DNA of 64,000 nucleotides from Rugalucina vietnamica (Eukaryota; Mollusca; Bivalvia; Lucinida; Lucinidae). A program made the translations under genes and the position numbers. The notes below the pieces were generated by a model, which saw only the letters and a list, made by a program, of their open reading frames with translations, made no database searches and was not told the DNA's origin. Where the stretch lies: the NCBI GenBank assembly GCA_964017185.1, contig OZ024878.1, positions 16,389,851-16,453,850 on the forward strand, read 5' to 3'. This document shows positions 21,521 to 33,282 of this stretch, in pieces. The stretch's first letter is position 1, and each line of letters begins with the position of its first letter.

Positions 21521-22055
21521 TGTGCTACAGTATACCCTGCCAGTTACTTGTTACTTGTTACTTTGTCAGCTGTTACTGTATCTCCAGATGAGGAGTACTT
21601 CTCTAGAAATACTTCTGAAGGTCTCAAAAAATCCAGTTTGGAATGTTGACTGTGATGACTTAGTTACTGTTAGTTTGTTACTGTTAACTTTGTTTTACTT
21701 TTAAATGAGCTGCAGTATTTCATTCCATATTTCTAGTCAATATTAGACGATAACATTTGCATTCCATTTTGCAGTGTTGACTGTGCTAGCTATTGACTGT
21801 GAACCAGTGTTACCCAGTAATTACTGTTCATTGCATATTTCTAGTCACTGTAATGTTGACTGTGAACCAGTTACTAGCTTATTCATTTTAGCGTGTTCAG
21901 GGGGCTAGATAAGGGGACTATTTGATAGTAATTAAAGGATAATTTGGCTTATTTCTTCATAAAAATCTAATTGTGGGGGCTCATTCGAATCCTAAGCAAA
22001 AATAAGCACAATTATCTTCCAATTATCATCAAATACTCCTCTTATCTAGACCTCT

Positions 22056-22290
22056 GGACCCAGTTGTTCAAAGCATCAGCTTAACGATATCGTTAAGACA
22101 TAAATTTGTTAAGCAAATATCAGCTAAAGTAACAAATACACTGTTATTTTTTGTTGAAAAAAATGTGAGAATTCTCACATTTTTTCAACAAAAAATAACA
22201 GTGTATTTGCCTTTGAAGTCAATATTTAGTTAACAAATTGAGGGCTTAACGCCATCGTTAAGCTAACGAAGTTTTGAACAACTGGGCCCT
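22056..22290. mobile_element. GGGCCC-ended foldback element nested in the hAT element
   Basis: Ends GGACCCAGTTGTTCAAAGC and GTTTTGAACAACTGGGCCC are inverted repeats, and almost the whole element folds back on itself through CACTGTTATTTTTTGTTGAA / TTCAACAAAAAATAACAGTG. A second copy is at 60405. GGGCCCA-type ends recall ISL2EU-like elements; that is a guess. Confidence 0.8.
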
Positions 22291-22489
22291 GGTGTTTCTA
22301 GTCATTCCATAGTTTAAGCATCAAGGGGTATATTGCTCTTAATTGATGCTGACTTGAACATTGTTCTTGAATAAAATTTTACACTGAAAGTTTGTTTGTA
22401 TCGAATCGAAAATAACCGAACCGAGTTATATTTAATCGAATCGAACCGAATCGAGGCTCCAGTGAATCGTTGCAGCCCTAGATGACACA

Positions 22490-22830
22490 TTGTTTTCTTA
22501 AGATTAGCCATAAAAGTTGTGAAAATAAGCCAAAAGCACTAGGGGATTATCGATAGACCATAACGAGACGGTAAACACAGGCTGCTGTAGGCTATTTGTG
22601 ACAACTGTTACGCAACGTTGCTCACTTTCGACGGCGACACAAACCAAAGATTTTTTAAGCATTGGGACACCTATATCTTGTATAATTCTATCCGATCAGA
22701 AAATGCATTTGTGCTTTCTCGATTAAGAACGGCGAATTAAAATAATTGTAAATAAGGAATCGGCAATGACACTTGTCCGCGTTAAATATCCGGGTGCGCC
22801 AATAAGTCAAAGGCGGAACAGCAACATTAG
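22490..22830. repeat. Old dispersed repeat, copy 1
   Basis: TTATCGATAGACCATAACGAGA and GTGCTTTCTCGATTAAGAACG are matched at 32880..33130 (TTATCGATAGACCGTAACGAGA and GTACTTTCGCAATTAATAACG). It also holds GGTGCGCCAATAAGTCAAAG, which ends the SINE at 34166. The hAT element appears to have inserted beside or inside it. Confidence 0.6.
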
Positions 22831-23124
22831 CGTGGTGTCATTGACGCTTTTTTCACATTCAATCGTTGTAGATCGTTTTTAATTGATTAAAATATGGAAA
22901 CAAGCAAAATTTCACTTTTGTTTATTCCATTTTACAAGGACTCCGGGATAAACCGCCAATTTGCTCGGTTAAGCAAATTAACACGCCGTATAGGCGCTTT
23001 TCCCCACCCACAAAAACTACATGAACTGTGATCAGCCTGGTCCGACTCAGTAGATTTGCATTACGCGCTTCACCTATAACGCGCATGCGACTTGTGGACC
23101 CCGACCAGCGCCTTATAACGGGTC

Positions 23125-23290
23125 TGAAGTGTATACTAGTAGGGTGGGATGCGTGTACCCTGAGAGGGTAGGGTATGGAGGAACCTAGTAGGACATGATG
23201 GTTCACTAGTAGTAGGAGTACCCTAGGAGATAACGATAGGGGAAACCCTAGTAGGGTATGGTGGTACACTAGTAGAGTGGGTGGCAATCG
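23125..23290. repeat. Dispersed ACTAGTAGGGTGG repeat, copy 2
   Basis: Similar to 18050..18195 in the same order of blocks (ACTAGT, AGAGGGTAGGGTA, GGTTCACTA, CCTAGGAG). Confidence 0.5.
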
Positions 23291-23739
23291 CTGAAAGGTG
23301 AATTGAGGATCTGTCATCAGGACAACAATTTTGTAATACTCCGTTGTTGGTGGTGTTCTCATGGACCTGAATTGTTATTAGCTGTAAAAGTCATGGAATA
23401 AATGATATAAGGTCGAAACCGCCTGAAAGATGTATCCAGCAAAGTTCGAAACGTCTACGAAACAATTTCGTTTCGCTCAAAAAACAAAAACAAGTTTTGA
23501 TAAGTTTAACCTCGTTTTCGGACTTACTTTCACTTTCCACCTACGTGAATGGAGAGCTCACGAAACTCATATTTTTTACTTGTTTAATGGAATTGTCAGT
23601 CAAAAGTAAGTAAATTATGATGTTTTGTATGTTGTATTCAAATAAGCAATAGCAATATTTCTGGCTTATTCTGCGTAGAAGTTGAGATTGACCCGATTGT
23701 ATTGTCTTGCCTTGTATCGTAATGTTCCCCCATCGATTT

Positions 23740-24012
23740 ATCGATGCACCTTGTTTTAACCCCGAGAAAGGGTATCACCACCACCAGAGTGACCAGACCC
23801 CAATGATAGAACTACACTGTCTGCCACCAACCATCACCTTGACATATTTACTGTATTCCTATCACTGAGGTTGTTGTTTTTGGAGAAGAGAAGGCAGTCA
23901 AATGCTGAGCACCAAGTAGCCACTGATACCATTTTTAAAGTCTTTGGTATGACCCAGCTGGTATTGAACGCACAAACTCCCACTTCCAAAGCCAACGCTG
24001 TAACCATTATGC
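23740..24012 (-). mobile_element. tRNA-derived SINE (tRNA-Pro-like head), copy 1
   Basis: On the minus strand the head TGGCATAATGGTTACAGCGT and TGTGCGTTCAATACC lead into the same body as the plus-strand copy at 34166 (ACCAAAGAC...AAAATGGTA, GCTCAGCATTTGACTG, GAGAAGAG, GGTGATGGTTGGTGGC, CCTTTCTCGGGGTTAAAA). It is diverged. Confidence 0.75.
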
Positions 24013-24582
24013 CAGATGAGAGTCTGGTATTTCGACAGGAACATCATAATAGAAAATACACATTACGTGTTCTCGCGCATATTCGAAAGAAATACGCGAC
24101 CGAACTACTTTAATTTTAGCCCCGCCCCTACTTACGTCAGGTGACCAAGATTAAAGAAACAACTACTCTGATTTTATGACTGAGATTAATTGCGTTTTAT
24201 GTTTTGATCAAAGCATGTTTTGGTTCCGCATACATCTTATTCCAGTTTGTGCGACTCTTTGATGATGCCGAGCGGTATGTCACACAATATCCCCACGTGT
24301 CATATGGTTTATTGGCACGCTTGAAAGGAATGTTTCGGTCATATTAAATCTTGATAAATTGATTTTATTTATTTCTTTTTAATTGATCTTGTATCATTTC
24401 TATTTCTTTTTTCATGGCGATTTATCGTACAGAGTCGGGAATTGGAAATGAACTTTGAAAATTTAATTGACATTATGATACTCAAAGTTTACAAAGATTA
24501 ATGGATAGTAAAAATTAAAATGATCTTTGTGCGCCATAAATGCGATTTTCCGAAGAAAAATCTGTAACTTACGCCTAACCTT

Positions 24583-24775
24583 CAGGTGCGACACAAACCG
24601 GTCTGTGCACTGACAGACGATGGCTGGGAGCTTAAAATGTTTAATTTAAGAAGAAGAGGAATTGCGCTACCCCTCGAACGAAAACAAAGGCGCTGAGCAG
24701 CTGTGCAGGTACTGCATGGCTAATCTGCGTCTTTGTATATAGGCGAAACATCAGGATTTCTCACAACGCGGCTCA
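24583..24775 (-). mobile_element. Hairpin MITE copy F, truncated
   Basis: The outer left end is missing; it begins at CAGGTGCGACACAAACCGG and ends ACGCGGCTCA. The core palindrome is decayed (GAGCAGCTGTGCAGGTACTGCATGGCTAATC). Confidence 0.8.
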
Positions 24776-25733
24776 TATTACATCTGCTGATCACCTCGGT
24801 GTAACTTTAGTTGTATGCGTTCTCATATATGTACATGTATTACCAAAGACATTTGAGTCCTAAAGTTTTCATATTGAAACGTTACATACGATCTTCTAAA
24901 CGTATAATGGGCCTTTTATTATCACAGACATAAAATCAGCATAAAAAGTCCTTTAAATTATTTATAATCTTGAAAATAAGGAGATACGCTGAACCTTTGC
25001 CAAACATCTTTTTTGATAATGTCGTATTTCAATACTAACTATGTTTGTTATTTTACATTCTTCTTGTAAAAGAAACGAGTTTAATAATATTTCGTTTATA
25101 AATTTGACCGGAGAGCTTTTGCATGTTTTGATTGATTCGGTTATTTTAATTTTGCATTACTTTTATTATTGTATTGTTTCATATTGCACTTTAATTCTTT
25201 CAGATATTTATTTTGGTTTTTTAATATAATTATTAAAGATTGCTTCCCTTAATAAATGATACAAGTATCAGCTTTTTTGTAAACAGAAGCAAAAGGATTG
25301 CGTTTTATCTTTTGATATACGAAATTGTGAGCTATTAAATCGAAAACATTTCTCATTTATCATGCAAACTTATTTGTTGTATGTCGTGAAGCATACCTAT
25401 TTGATGCATGTTTGCGACCTAAGGATCGCCAAGATGATAAAGTCGTTATGCCCTGATGCTAAACCGTTCTGATCAGCTAATTGCCTAGCAGATGCATGAA
25501 TGGTATTGATTAAAAAGAAAGAAGAAAAACTATTACAGCATTGTTTGTTTTTTCGTTTGTCGCTTACGTCGTACATTTACTTCGTGTACCCGAACACAAA
25601 AGCCGAGAACATGTACACTGCCCTAACGCGTACAAGTAATGCATGCGATCGGAATTCGAGGGCCTGTCGCTTAAACCATAAACTTTTCAATAGATTCTCG
25701 CAGATATTTTCTTTTCTCTTTTTATCTTTCTAC
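24776..25733. other. AT-rich stretch, nothing recognised
   Basis: No splice-consistent exon and no repeat border was found. The open frames at 25041 and 25500 look accidental. Confidence 0.5.
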
Positions 25734-25994
25734 ATCAGGAAAACATGTCCGTGCAATATATACCCCCTTAAAACCACTTTTATATAGTAAAACTGGGGTA
25801 TGCAGGGTCATACCTGTTTTTCTTATTTTTGCTCCAAAACATAGATTGTGGGTACTCGTTAGAGGCGGTTCCAACTTGTACCCACAATCTATGTTTTGAG
25901 CAAAAATAAGAAAACTATCAAAAATTTTCAGTTGAAATTTTCAATTTTTACAGCTGAAAAAATCTCTGTATATTGCATGGACGACGTTTCGTAA
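25734..25994 (+). mobile_element. Foldback MITE with GATTGTGGGTAC core, best copy
   Basis: It begins ATCAGGAAAACATGTCCGTG and ends GCATGGACGACGTTTCGTAA. The inner stem is GATTGTGGGTACTCGTTAG and AACTTGTACCCACAATC around a loop of about 20 bp, flanked by TTGCTCCAAAACATA / TATGTTTTGAGCAAAA, so the inner ~75 bp can form one long hairpin. Confidence 0.85.
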
Positions 25995-26183
25995 TGTTGC
26001 TCTTAAAACGCCTCACATACTAAGTATGGGTCCGTTAACCACCTGGTTGATTAAAAATATACATGTACGTTCATGTATAATTATTATTATACATGTACGT
26101 TCGTATGAATTGTGGCATGCGCGGATCCAGAAATTTTCATGAGAGGGGGTCCAACGAAAATGGTAATTTTTGGTCACAGACGA

Positions 26184-26185
26184 GT

Positions 26186-26216
<31 letters not shown>

Positions 26217-26225
26217 GGGGGGGGG
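26184..26225. repeat. (GT)n followed by a 26-base G run
   Basis: GTGTGT at 26184-26199 runs into G at 26200-26225. The run length may be unreliable in the assembly. Confidence 0.85.
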
Positions 26226-26333
26226 TCCAACCCTCAAAAAATCCCGAAATTACCTTTTTTTAGGTAAAAATTTCAAAACAATATTCTGATTTTTCTTTCC
26301 TCGTTATTTGGCAGATACTGGCGGTTTCACATT

Positions 26334-26556
26334 TGAGCCGCTGCTTCAGCTGAAAACCAACAATCTGCATATTCGAAACCAAAGACGCAGATCAGCTGCA
26401 CAGCTAATCAGTGTATTAGTTTTCGCTACATGTTCAGTACAATTCCTCAACTCTCAAAATTCAAACTTGAGTTGCCCGTCTCTAGCCATCTTGGTTTGTG
26501 TCGGACCTGGTCGAAAACTCAGATTGTTGGTTTTCTGATACATGTATGAATGCTCA
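26334..26556 (+). mobile_element. Hairpin MITE copy G, diverged
   Basis: TTGAGCCGCTGCTTCAGCTG to ATGCTCA. The core palindrome has partly decayed (GATCAGCTGCACAGCTAATCAG). Confidence 0.8.
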
Positions 26557-26559
26557 TTT

Positions 26560-27990
26560 AAAATTGGGCCAACAAATTTTACCATTTCATACTCCATTTA
26601 TGGGAAGCAGGTCTATTTTGTTTTGTATTCTCTTGATCCTAGGATGAGAATATGCTAGTGAGCATTGCAGTATTTCTCTGTGAAAAGTAAACGTTCTCAT
26701 AGAACTTATATGTACTTATTCAAATGCATTCGCAAAATGATCAGTGTATCACTGGCGTTTATGCGTAGGGACTACAACACACGCACACACACAGAGACGC
26801 GCGCGCGCGTTCGTGCACGCACACGCTATCGGCATGTCCTACATAGCAATATTGTGATCCGTTCTTTTGCATAATTTTGTTGAACTAGCCAAGCTTTACA
26901 TTATAATAAAGTGGTTGTGAGGGAATATGGGCCCAGCGCACTGGGACCTAAAGAAATAGATTGGCTGTCTGTGCCTTCATCTTTTGGGTAAAAAGTCCCA
27001 TAAAATAGAAGCACCGTCCAAATATGACTATGGCTGTTGACCGGGACGTAACAGCAAACCAGTTTTATATGGAATACTTTTACAATGAGTATGAATGTCT
27101 CGGAAATGTCCTTTTTTATGACGAAATATTGCGCACATTTTTATTTTGTTTTGTGAAACAAATGCAAATTATTCTCTTTGATCAAACAGCAGTATTATAT
27201 TGATATTGTAGCATTAAATTAAAATGATGTGTTTATTTTATATACTTGAACAAAACTCCTCGCGTTTGCGGGATGCTCAAAATTCAGTTGTCCTTCAACA
27301 GATTCATTTTTTTTTTCTCGCTCCCTTTAACATTTTTAAAATTTTAAAATTCTCGTTTTCAAAGTCAACGTACGCGCGATCTTAGGAAAATTGAAAATAA
27401 TTCTAAACAGCTAAGTAAAACAATGATTTAATTTATTACTTTTTTACAATATAATTTTCTAAGAATTATTTCTTAGATGAAAATCAAATCGATGCATCGT
27501 TTTCACATAGTCACATAGTCATAGGAAGCAATCTTGTAAGCGAAATCGAAAATATTTTTACATCGAAACAAAAAAAAAAAATCTACAAGACGACATATAT
27601 TTATTGAAATAATAAAATTTATTTTTTTTTTACATTATCGTTTTTCTTTTGATATCGATACGTTTTTGACCAGGTATTTGCCCCGCCCACTTGTTAATTT
27701 GATTGGTCGGTTGTATCACTACGCGCGTATATTCAACCTGTTAACATTTTCAATGCCGAAGCGCGACATAGTTCACATTAAAAACACATTTTTATAAGGC
27801 ATGGATTAGCAAAATTGTTCAAATATGTCATTTTAGTGATTCCGAAGGAATAACAATGTTTTAATTCATAATTTGGTGCCTGTGGTAGGTGTAACAGACA
27901 TTTAAATTTCAAGCCCCCTCGAATCCACCTTTCTACTATATAATGTGGTGAAACAGGGGGACTTAAACATATGAGGCCGGAAACGTAATG
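26560..27990. other. Intergenic, no gene seen
   Basis: An AC/GC-type low-complexity patch at 26783-26822 is the only clear structure. A-rich and T-rich runs occur near 27310, 27575 and 27620. Confidence 0.5.
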
Positions 27991-28001
27991 AACCCACAGG
28001 T

Positions 28002-28168
28002 CAGTGGCGGATTTATAGGGGGTTCGGGTGGTTCGCTTGAACCCCCCTCTGGGACCAAATTATTTCAATTTCATGGGGAAATTTATGAAAAATCAGGCAA
28101 AATGTTGAAAACGAACCCCCTACTGTTGGATTTGAACCCCCCTTCCAGAAATCCTGGATCCGCCCCTG
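28002..28168. mobile_element. Short TIR MITE, CAGTGGCGGAT ends, 5-bp TSD CAGGT
   Basis: Ends CAGTGGCGGATTTATAGGGG and CTGGATCCGCCCCTG. CAGGT lies on both sides (27997-28001 and 28169-28173). The body is C-rich (AACCCCCC on several sides of the centre). 167 bp; hAT-like non-autonomous by its ends. Confidence 0.8.
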
Positions 28169-28187
28169 CAGGTAAAGCTATGTTGTA

Positions 28188-28330
28188 CAGTGGTATACAT
28201 ATATTTTTGTATTTTTGCTTTAAGACAGATTATGGGTGATGCAGCTCTAGTGCATACCCACTATCTATTTTTTTTGAGCAAAATTAGAAAAATATCAAAT
28301 TTTTTTCACGCATGTTTTCATACATGTGAT
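28188..28330 (+). mobile_element. Fragment of the GATTGTGGGTAC foldback MITE
   Basis: GGTATACATATATTTTTGT, AGACAGATTATGGGT...CATACCCACTATCTATTTT and GAGCAAAATTAGAAAAATATC match the middle of the family. Both ends are missing. Confidence 0.6.
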
Positions 28331-28825
28331 ACATTCTTAGGCCCAAATAGGGAGATTGGACATTTTTGGTAGGGAGATTTAGGTCTGAAATAGGGAGGTT
28401 TTTTCTCGACAAAATTATAGCCGATTTAACCCTGGAAAATATTTTCAGCAGTCCAGCATTTTGTCAAATGTTTGCACTTCAATACGCATATACAACTGAT
28501 TCTCACAAATCTATATAGATGATTACTTAAAATTAGAATTTTATTATAATTATTGAAAGTAATTTAATTCTGGTTGTAAGACATACTTGCTATGTACCAA
28601 ATGGATAATGATAGCTTCCTTCAATAGTTCATTGATAAAATAAGTAATTGTGAAATTAGTAAGTTATTTGAAAAGGATATACATGTATTTAAAAAAAAAA
28701 TAATAATCTAAATTGTGCAAATAAGAAAAAGAGAAGTAAAATAATGCATTAAAAAAAAGAGGTTTTGAATGTGAAAAGAGAATAAAAAAAAATCTTTTGA
28801 TTAAAAAAAAAAATAAAAAAAAAAT

Positions 28826-28899
28826 TGCTCCAGCCGGGATTCGAACTCACGACCTCCCGCGTGACAAGCCAACACCTTAACCACTGCACCACTTGGTCA
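28826..28899 (-). tRNA. tRNA-like sequence or tRNA pseudogene, T-run after it
   Basis: On the minus strand there is an A box (TGGTGCAGTGGTTAAGG), a TTGTCACGCGGGAGG anticodon-arm-like block similar to tRNA-Asp(GTC), and a B box (GAGTTCGAATCCC). The acceptor and T stems do not pair well, so it is not a good functional tRNA. It is followed directly by a long T-run, which would stop Pol III. It may be a tRNA pseudogene or the head of a SINE. Confidence 0.5.
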
Positions 28900-29475
28900 T
28901 GATGACGTCACAGCACTCCAGGATTTGACCAGACGTAAAAAGCACATGGTTTATGTTTACACAATAAATAATTGCATACGAAATGGATAGCTGTGTATTG
29001 TCATTTGTTTACTTCGAGTCTTAGAACAAGCTATTGAAACATGTTGGAATAGTGTTTAATTGGAGTAATATTATTGGGATTATTGCTTTTTTGAAGGTAG
29101 GTGTATTTTTTTTTATCAAGCTCACAAGACAAACCCCATGATCACCGATCAATCAACTGATGATCCTTACGTAAGCTTACCTGACTACGACAATTACCTA
29201 GCACCTAATAGCCAATAAACACACCTGTCACTTCACACTACGAAAATTCGTCGAGTAGCTGCTGTAAACCTTCTGCTAAACGATCTTTTTGGGGGAAAAC
29301 TAAAAAAACACCATAGGAATTTTTCTTCGTCGGGTTTTAGGTTTCTATATCGTGAGAGCGTTTTAGTAAATTAGAGACCAAAATATCGGGAGATTCACGA
29401 TCAATCGTTAGATATCACATGTATGATGTTTTTCCGGTTGCAAAAAAAAAAAGTGGCCTCATCTGTTTTTGGGTG

Positions 29476-29477
<2 letters not shown>

Positions 29478-29509
<32 letters not shown>

Positions 29510-29511
29510 CC
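29478..29511. repeat. Long A run
   Basis: An uninterrupted run of over 30 A between TTTTTGGGTG and CCTGCCTGCC. It may be collapsed or expanded in the assembly. Confidence 0.85.
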
Positions 29512-29654
29512 TGCCTCATCTGTTTTTTCCAAAAAGTGCCTGAGAAACAATTGTAATTTTTTTTTTGGCCTTATAGTTATGTAACTTACGTGTACGATAT
29601 TGATGTTTTTCCATATGTTTGATCATCATTATGTTTTTGTCATTGTATTGTAAA

Positions 29655-29720
29655 ACCATGTTTGTATTTTGGGCCGGTGGCCTGTATTACGAATAAATTT
29701 CTTCTTTCTTCTTTCTATTA
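29655..29720 (+). repeat. LINE-like 3' tail ending in (TTCTT)n
   Basis: GGCCTGTATTACGAATAAAT followed by TTCTTCTTTC units looks like the 3' end of a non-LTR element with a microsatellite tail. No coding part is joined to it here. Confidence 0.4.
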
Positions 29721-29729
29721 TAACGTGAC

Positions 29730-31535
29730 CTATTAATGGTGTGTGATCTCTGAGGTGCACACCTCAGATCCTGACTCGAAAATAAAAACAACGGGTGTTT
29801 TAGGTACTAAGGGGACATTTTATGGGAAGAGGGTAACCAATATGTGCAAAGTTCACATTCTACATAATTTTTGTAAACGTATACATTTACTTTTCACCAT
29901 TCATGACAATAAACACAATTTTCGCTGGAATTGAGAGCAAGTCGTTTGCGGTGAAAGATGTTGAACGTAGGGGGTGCTAGGCTTGAAAATTCACGTGATA
30001 TGCAAATGCCGCGATACAGTAGCTACCGCGATACAGTAGGAACTGAGTATACCACGAAAACTGGGCCAACCATCATAAATACGAAACTGACATATCCCGG
30101 TACGACCAGTTTTCGACCACCTAACAGGTATTTTGCCTTGCTCTAGTTGGTCTCATGACTTATTCCTGATATTATTGTTTTATATCATCTGTCAGTCCAT
30201 GTGTAATAAACCAAGAACAATAAATATTCAAATTTCCTCCTTTGTGTCTGGGATGGCCTGATAATATGGAGGTGGCCGAAGGTAGGCCTTTTCAGAATTT
30301 ACTAACCTATTTTCGACCACCAGGGGTAAAATGTGTATGGTACATACAATAAGAACTGAATGCATTTCTGCTGTTGGGGCACAACCTTACAAAAGCAATA
30401 AACAAGCAAAATGATTTCGAAAATAAGCAAGGAGTCCGACACACGAGAGCAGTTCATACACGGTACATGTCACTGAATGGGCTGTTGAATTACATGGGGT
30501 AGGGCTGGAAATATTAGTATAGAAAATGTTTTACGCTTCCTTCTGAGACAAACAAAGTTCATTTCAACTGAAAAGAAACTATGCTTCGCTATCATGTAGA
30601 TGATAACTGTTGTACATGGCTATGTGGTGCTTTATTTAACAATTTTTGAAAGTTTGATAATTTTAAAAATTGATGGAAACAAAGAAAACTGTCATAAGGA
30701 CGGTATAGCAACTATTTGCTCTAAAATTATTTCATTTAGAAAGCTTTGAAATTTTACTGTGTTGCAATAGTAACCGAAATCACTGTGGATAAAAAATATT
30801 TTTAAATTATGAAAATTTGCTCAACAGTTTAGAAATCGTAGTCATGGAAACAGGCATAAATTTTGGTAATAAGAAAAAGCCCAAGAAAACAGGGTCTTCC
30901 AACATAATGTCATTTAATAGTTACCACTGGGCTTAAACAGCTAAAAGAAGAACACTACCTTACAGGGCTATCCTTGCTGAAAACAATGATACCCCAACAG
31001 CTGCAAAATTCAGTGTATCAAGATTTTTATAAGGCAAAGTCTTAGGTGGTCGAAAACAGGTTGTTTGAGGATACAAGAATTTTGAGCACAAGGCAGATTC
31101 TTGACCCCTCCTATAGAGACCCTGGAGAAAAGTAGTTATAGAAAAATAACTGATCAATTTCGTATTCACTCCATGCTATCATACCAGCAGCTTCTTGCTG
31201 TACCGCGGTAATAGCAATACACAGGTTCTATCCTCATGCATGTAGGCTCATCCTGCAAACACACCGGAGTGTACAATGTACACCTCCCAAGAATAATCAG
31301 AAATTGATTGATGGGAGTAACAAGAAAACAAAACAAATACCGCGATAATTTGGGAGGTGGTGTAAAGTTTCGTATAACTGATAGTTTTCTTAGACTGAGT
31401 CAGTAAATGACTGTTCTGATTTTCGAGCGCACTAAAACCTACCACAGTAAATATGCTGATTTGTTGTGACATGTCCAACATTTCAATTATTTGCCTATTT
31501 TGACAGCCAGTTTCTGATTTTTTTTACGTCGCACT
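29730..31535. other. Unassigned region with TTTTCGACCACC repeats
   Basis: TTTTCGACCACC occurs at about 30112 and 30308 and inverted at about 31043 (GGTGGTCGAAAAC). The last two may be ends of an unclassified element (about 30303..31062). At 31205-31320 lies a dispersed repeat (ATCCTCATGCATGTAGGCTCATC...) that is the empty-site relative of the flanks of 37160..39642. Confidence 0.4.
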
Positions 31536-32055
31536 CACTGGCCCCTGATCCGTTTGTTAGGGTCCAAGAATCTATTTATGGACATGGTATTTATCCGTCA
31601 TTACGAAAATATGTCACCCACCTGTGTTGTGTTCTGGAAATTATTACTAAGAGGCTGCGCCTGAAGTTGCCACTTAGCCGTCAGTTACACCAAACATCCT
31701 TCTCTATATCAACAGCAAAATGAAGAAAATCCAGCGTTTCGCAACAATACAAAAGATGTTGAAAAAAAAATATCCATTTCGCCATGTTTCAATCTACAGC
31801 GGGACAAAATGTAAACTTCCGGTTTGTTCGATTTTTCGGTCCGTAGAATTACCAAAACACACCCGAAACACCGGTAATTACCGGAACACACTCTAGTTTT
31901 TGATTATTGCCTTTTTATTGGCAACTGTATGTAAGGTGTATCGCCAGTGTATCGCTGGTGTGTGGCAGTATATAGAGAGTTCAATATAATTCTTCTAAAT
32001 AAAAAAAAAAAAAACGTATTTGCTTGTCACAATTTTGAAGGTCTAACCAATCTTG

Positions 32056-32220
32056 CGCACTCTTGATGGTGGTGGTGTCATGTTACTTATTCACAAGGAT
32101 ATCCCACACATGCCAATGACAGAATTAGAAAATAAGTCAGAATCAGTTTGGGTAAAAGTATTCGCTAATAAAACCGCACATTTTGTTGCAAGCTGGTATA
32201 TGATGACAATGATGGGAAAC
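32056..32220 (+). pseudogene. LINE endonuclease fragment in the foldback spacer
   Basis: The reading LDGGGVMLLIHKDIPHMP...SESVWVKVFA...AHFVASWY matches the central part of an AP endonuclease of non-LTR elements. About 55 codons remain; both ends are cut, and the left cut lies at the arm border. Confidence 0.8.
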
Positions 32221-32797
32221 CATACCATAAAGAGAAACTGTAAGAAAACTGCACCTTGGTCGAATCGGAGGGCCTAGCAAACGATCTTTTTATCTGCACA
32301 TGCATGCCTAACTGTAATACAATATAGGAAGACATGGGTAAAAAATGGGCGCCGCCGCATTCGCCAAGGTGAAGTTTCCTTGGTTTCTCTTTATGTTACT
32401 ATGAGAACAATTAATAGTTATTATCTTAATGGAAATATCATGTTTTTAAAGACCGATTTCCATGTCTATTGAGGGTCATAAGATAAGGGACAGGGCATTA
32501 GAAAACGTAGTTCCTTGACATTGACTCAGAATACAGGTAGGGACCACAACAGAAAAAAATCAATATTGATTGCAGAGGGAGGCAGTTTTATTGCATATGT
32601 TATCAGGGACAATAATATCAATAAACAGTGGAAATACAGGTATTCTCCTTTAGGGGCCTCTTTATGACCCCCTGCAGAGATGTGATAATCACCTCATTAT
32701 GACAGTCCTTTGATCTAAGGACCATATTGCACCATTAGGAGTCATTAACCGAATAAACAGGGGTACCCCTTTTAGCTTCTTCAGAAGTAGGTCTTTA

Positions 32798-32834
<37 letters not shown>
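32798..32834. repeat. Long A run in the foldback spacer
   Basis: About 37 A, followed by GGTGTGTATGAACCGTGTCGG, which also occurs near 18328 (CGAACCGTGTCGGCTGCG). Confidence 0.85.
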
Positions 32835-32835
<1 letters not shown>

Positions 32836-32849
32836 TGTGTATGAACCGT

Positions 32850-33130
32850 GTCGGCCCCTCACTAAAAGTAGTTAGAATAAGACAAGCGTGTGCAATTTCT
32901 CGCTAGGGGCTTATCGATAGACCGTAACGAGAATACAAAGGTGGTTGTATGCTATTTATGACAGTTTTCGTCAGTGATTATTGAAGTCAACACCTCTCTT
33001 TTCTATTATTCAATCCTTTTGATCAGACAACGCATTAATTTGTACTTTCGCAATTAATAACGCCGATCGTCAAGTATCGATTTTGTAAATAAAATTTGTC
33101 TGGATAAAATAAGCGAGGTACCAATTGCTG
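32850..33130. repeat. Old dispersed repeat, copy 2
   Basis: Related to 22490..22800 (TTATCGATAGACCGTAACGAGA, CTTTTGATCAGACAACGCAT). It was carried inside the foldback. Confidence 0.6.
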
Positions 33131-33282
33131 GGGGCATTATTGAACCGGGAGGACCGATTCTAAATCCTTCCAATATATATAGGTGCGCAAGATTGGTTAG
33201 ACCTTCAAAATTGTGATAAGCAAATACGTTTTTTTTTATTTAGAAGAATTGTATTGAACTCTCTATATACTGCCACACACCA

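Larger units (their letters stand above)
18428..22480 (+). mobile_element. Full-length hAT transposon with a ZBED-type transposase gene
   Basis: Left end TAGTGGTGAAACGATTCATC; right end GAATCGTTGCAGCCCTA, an imperfect TIR of the TAGGGCTGCAACGATTCA type known from hAT elements. Flanks are GATGACAG (18420-18427) and GATGACAC (22481-22488), an 8-bp TSD with one mismatch. Subterminal GAATCGAACCGAA-like repeats lie at both ends (18490-18525; 22395-22455). It encloses a three-exon transposase that reads through, a nested GGGCCC foldback element and a small foldback fragment at about 20098-20190. Confidence 0.88.

Noticed and set aside
26013-26237. Proline-run frame
   Set aside because: Produced by the 26-base G run read on the other strand.
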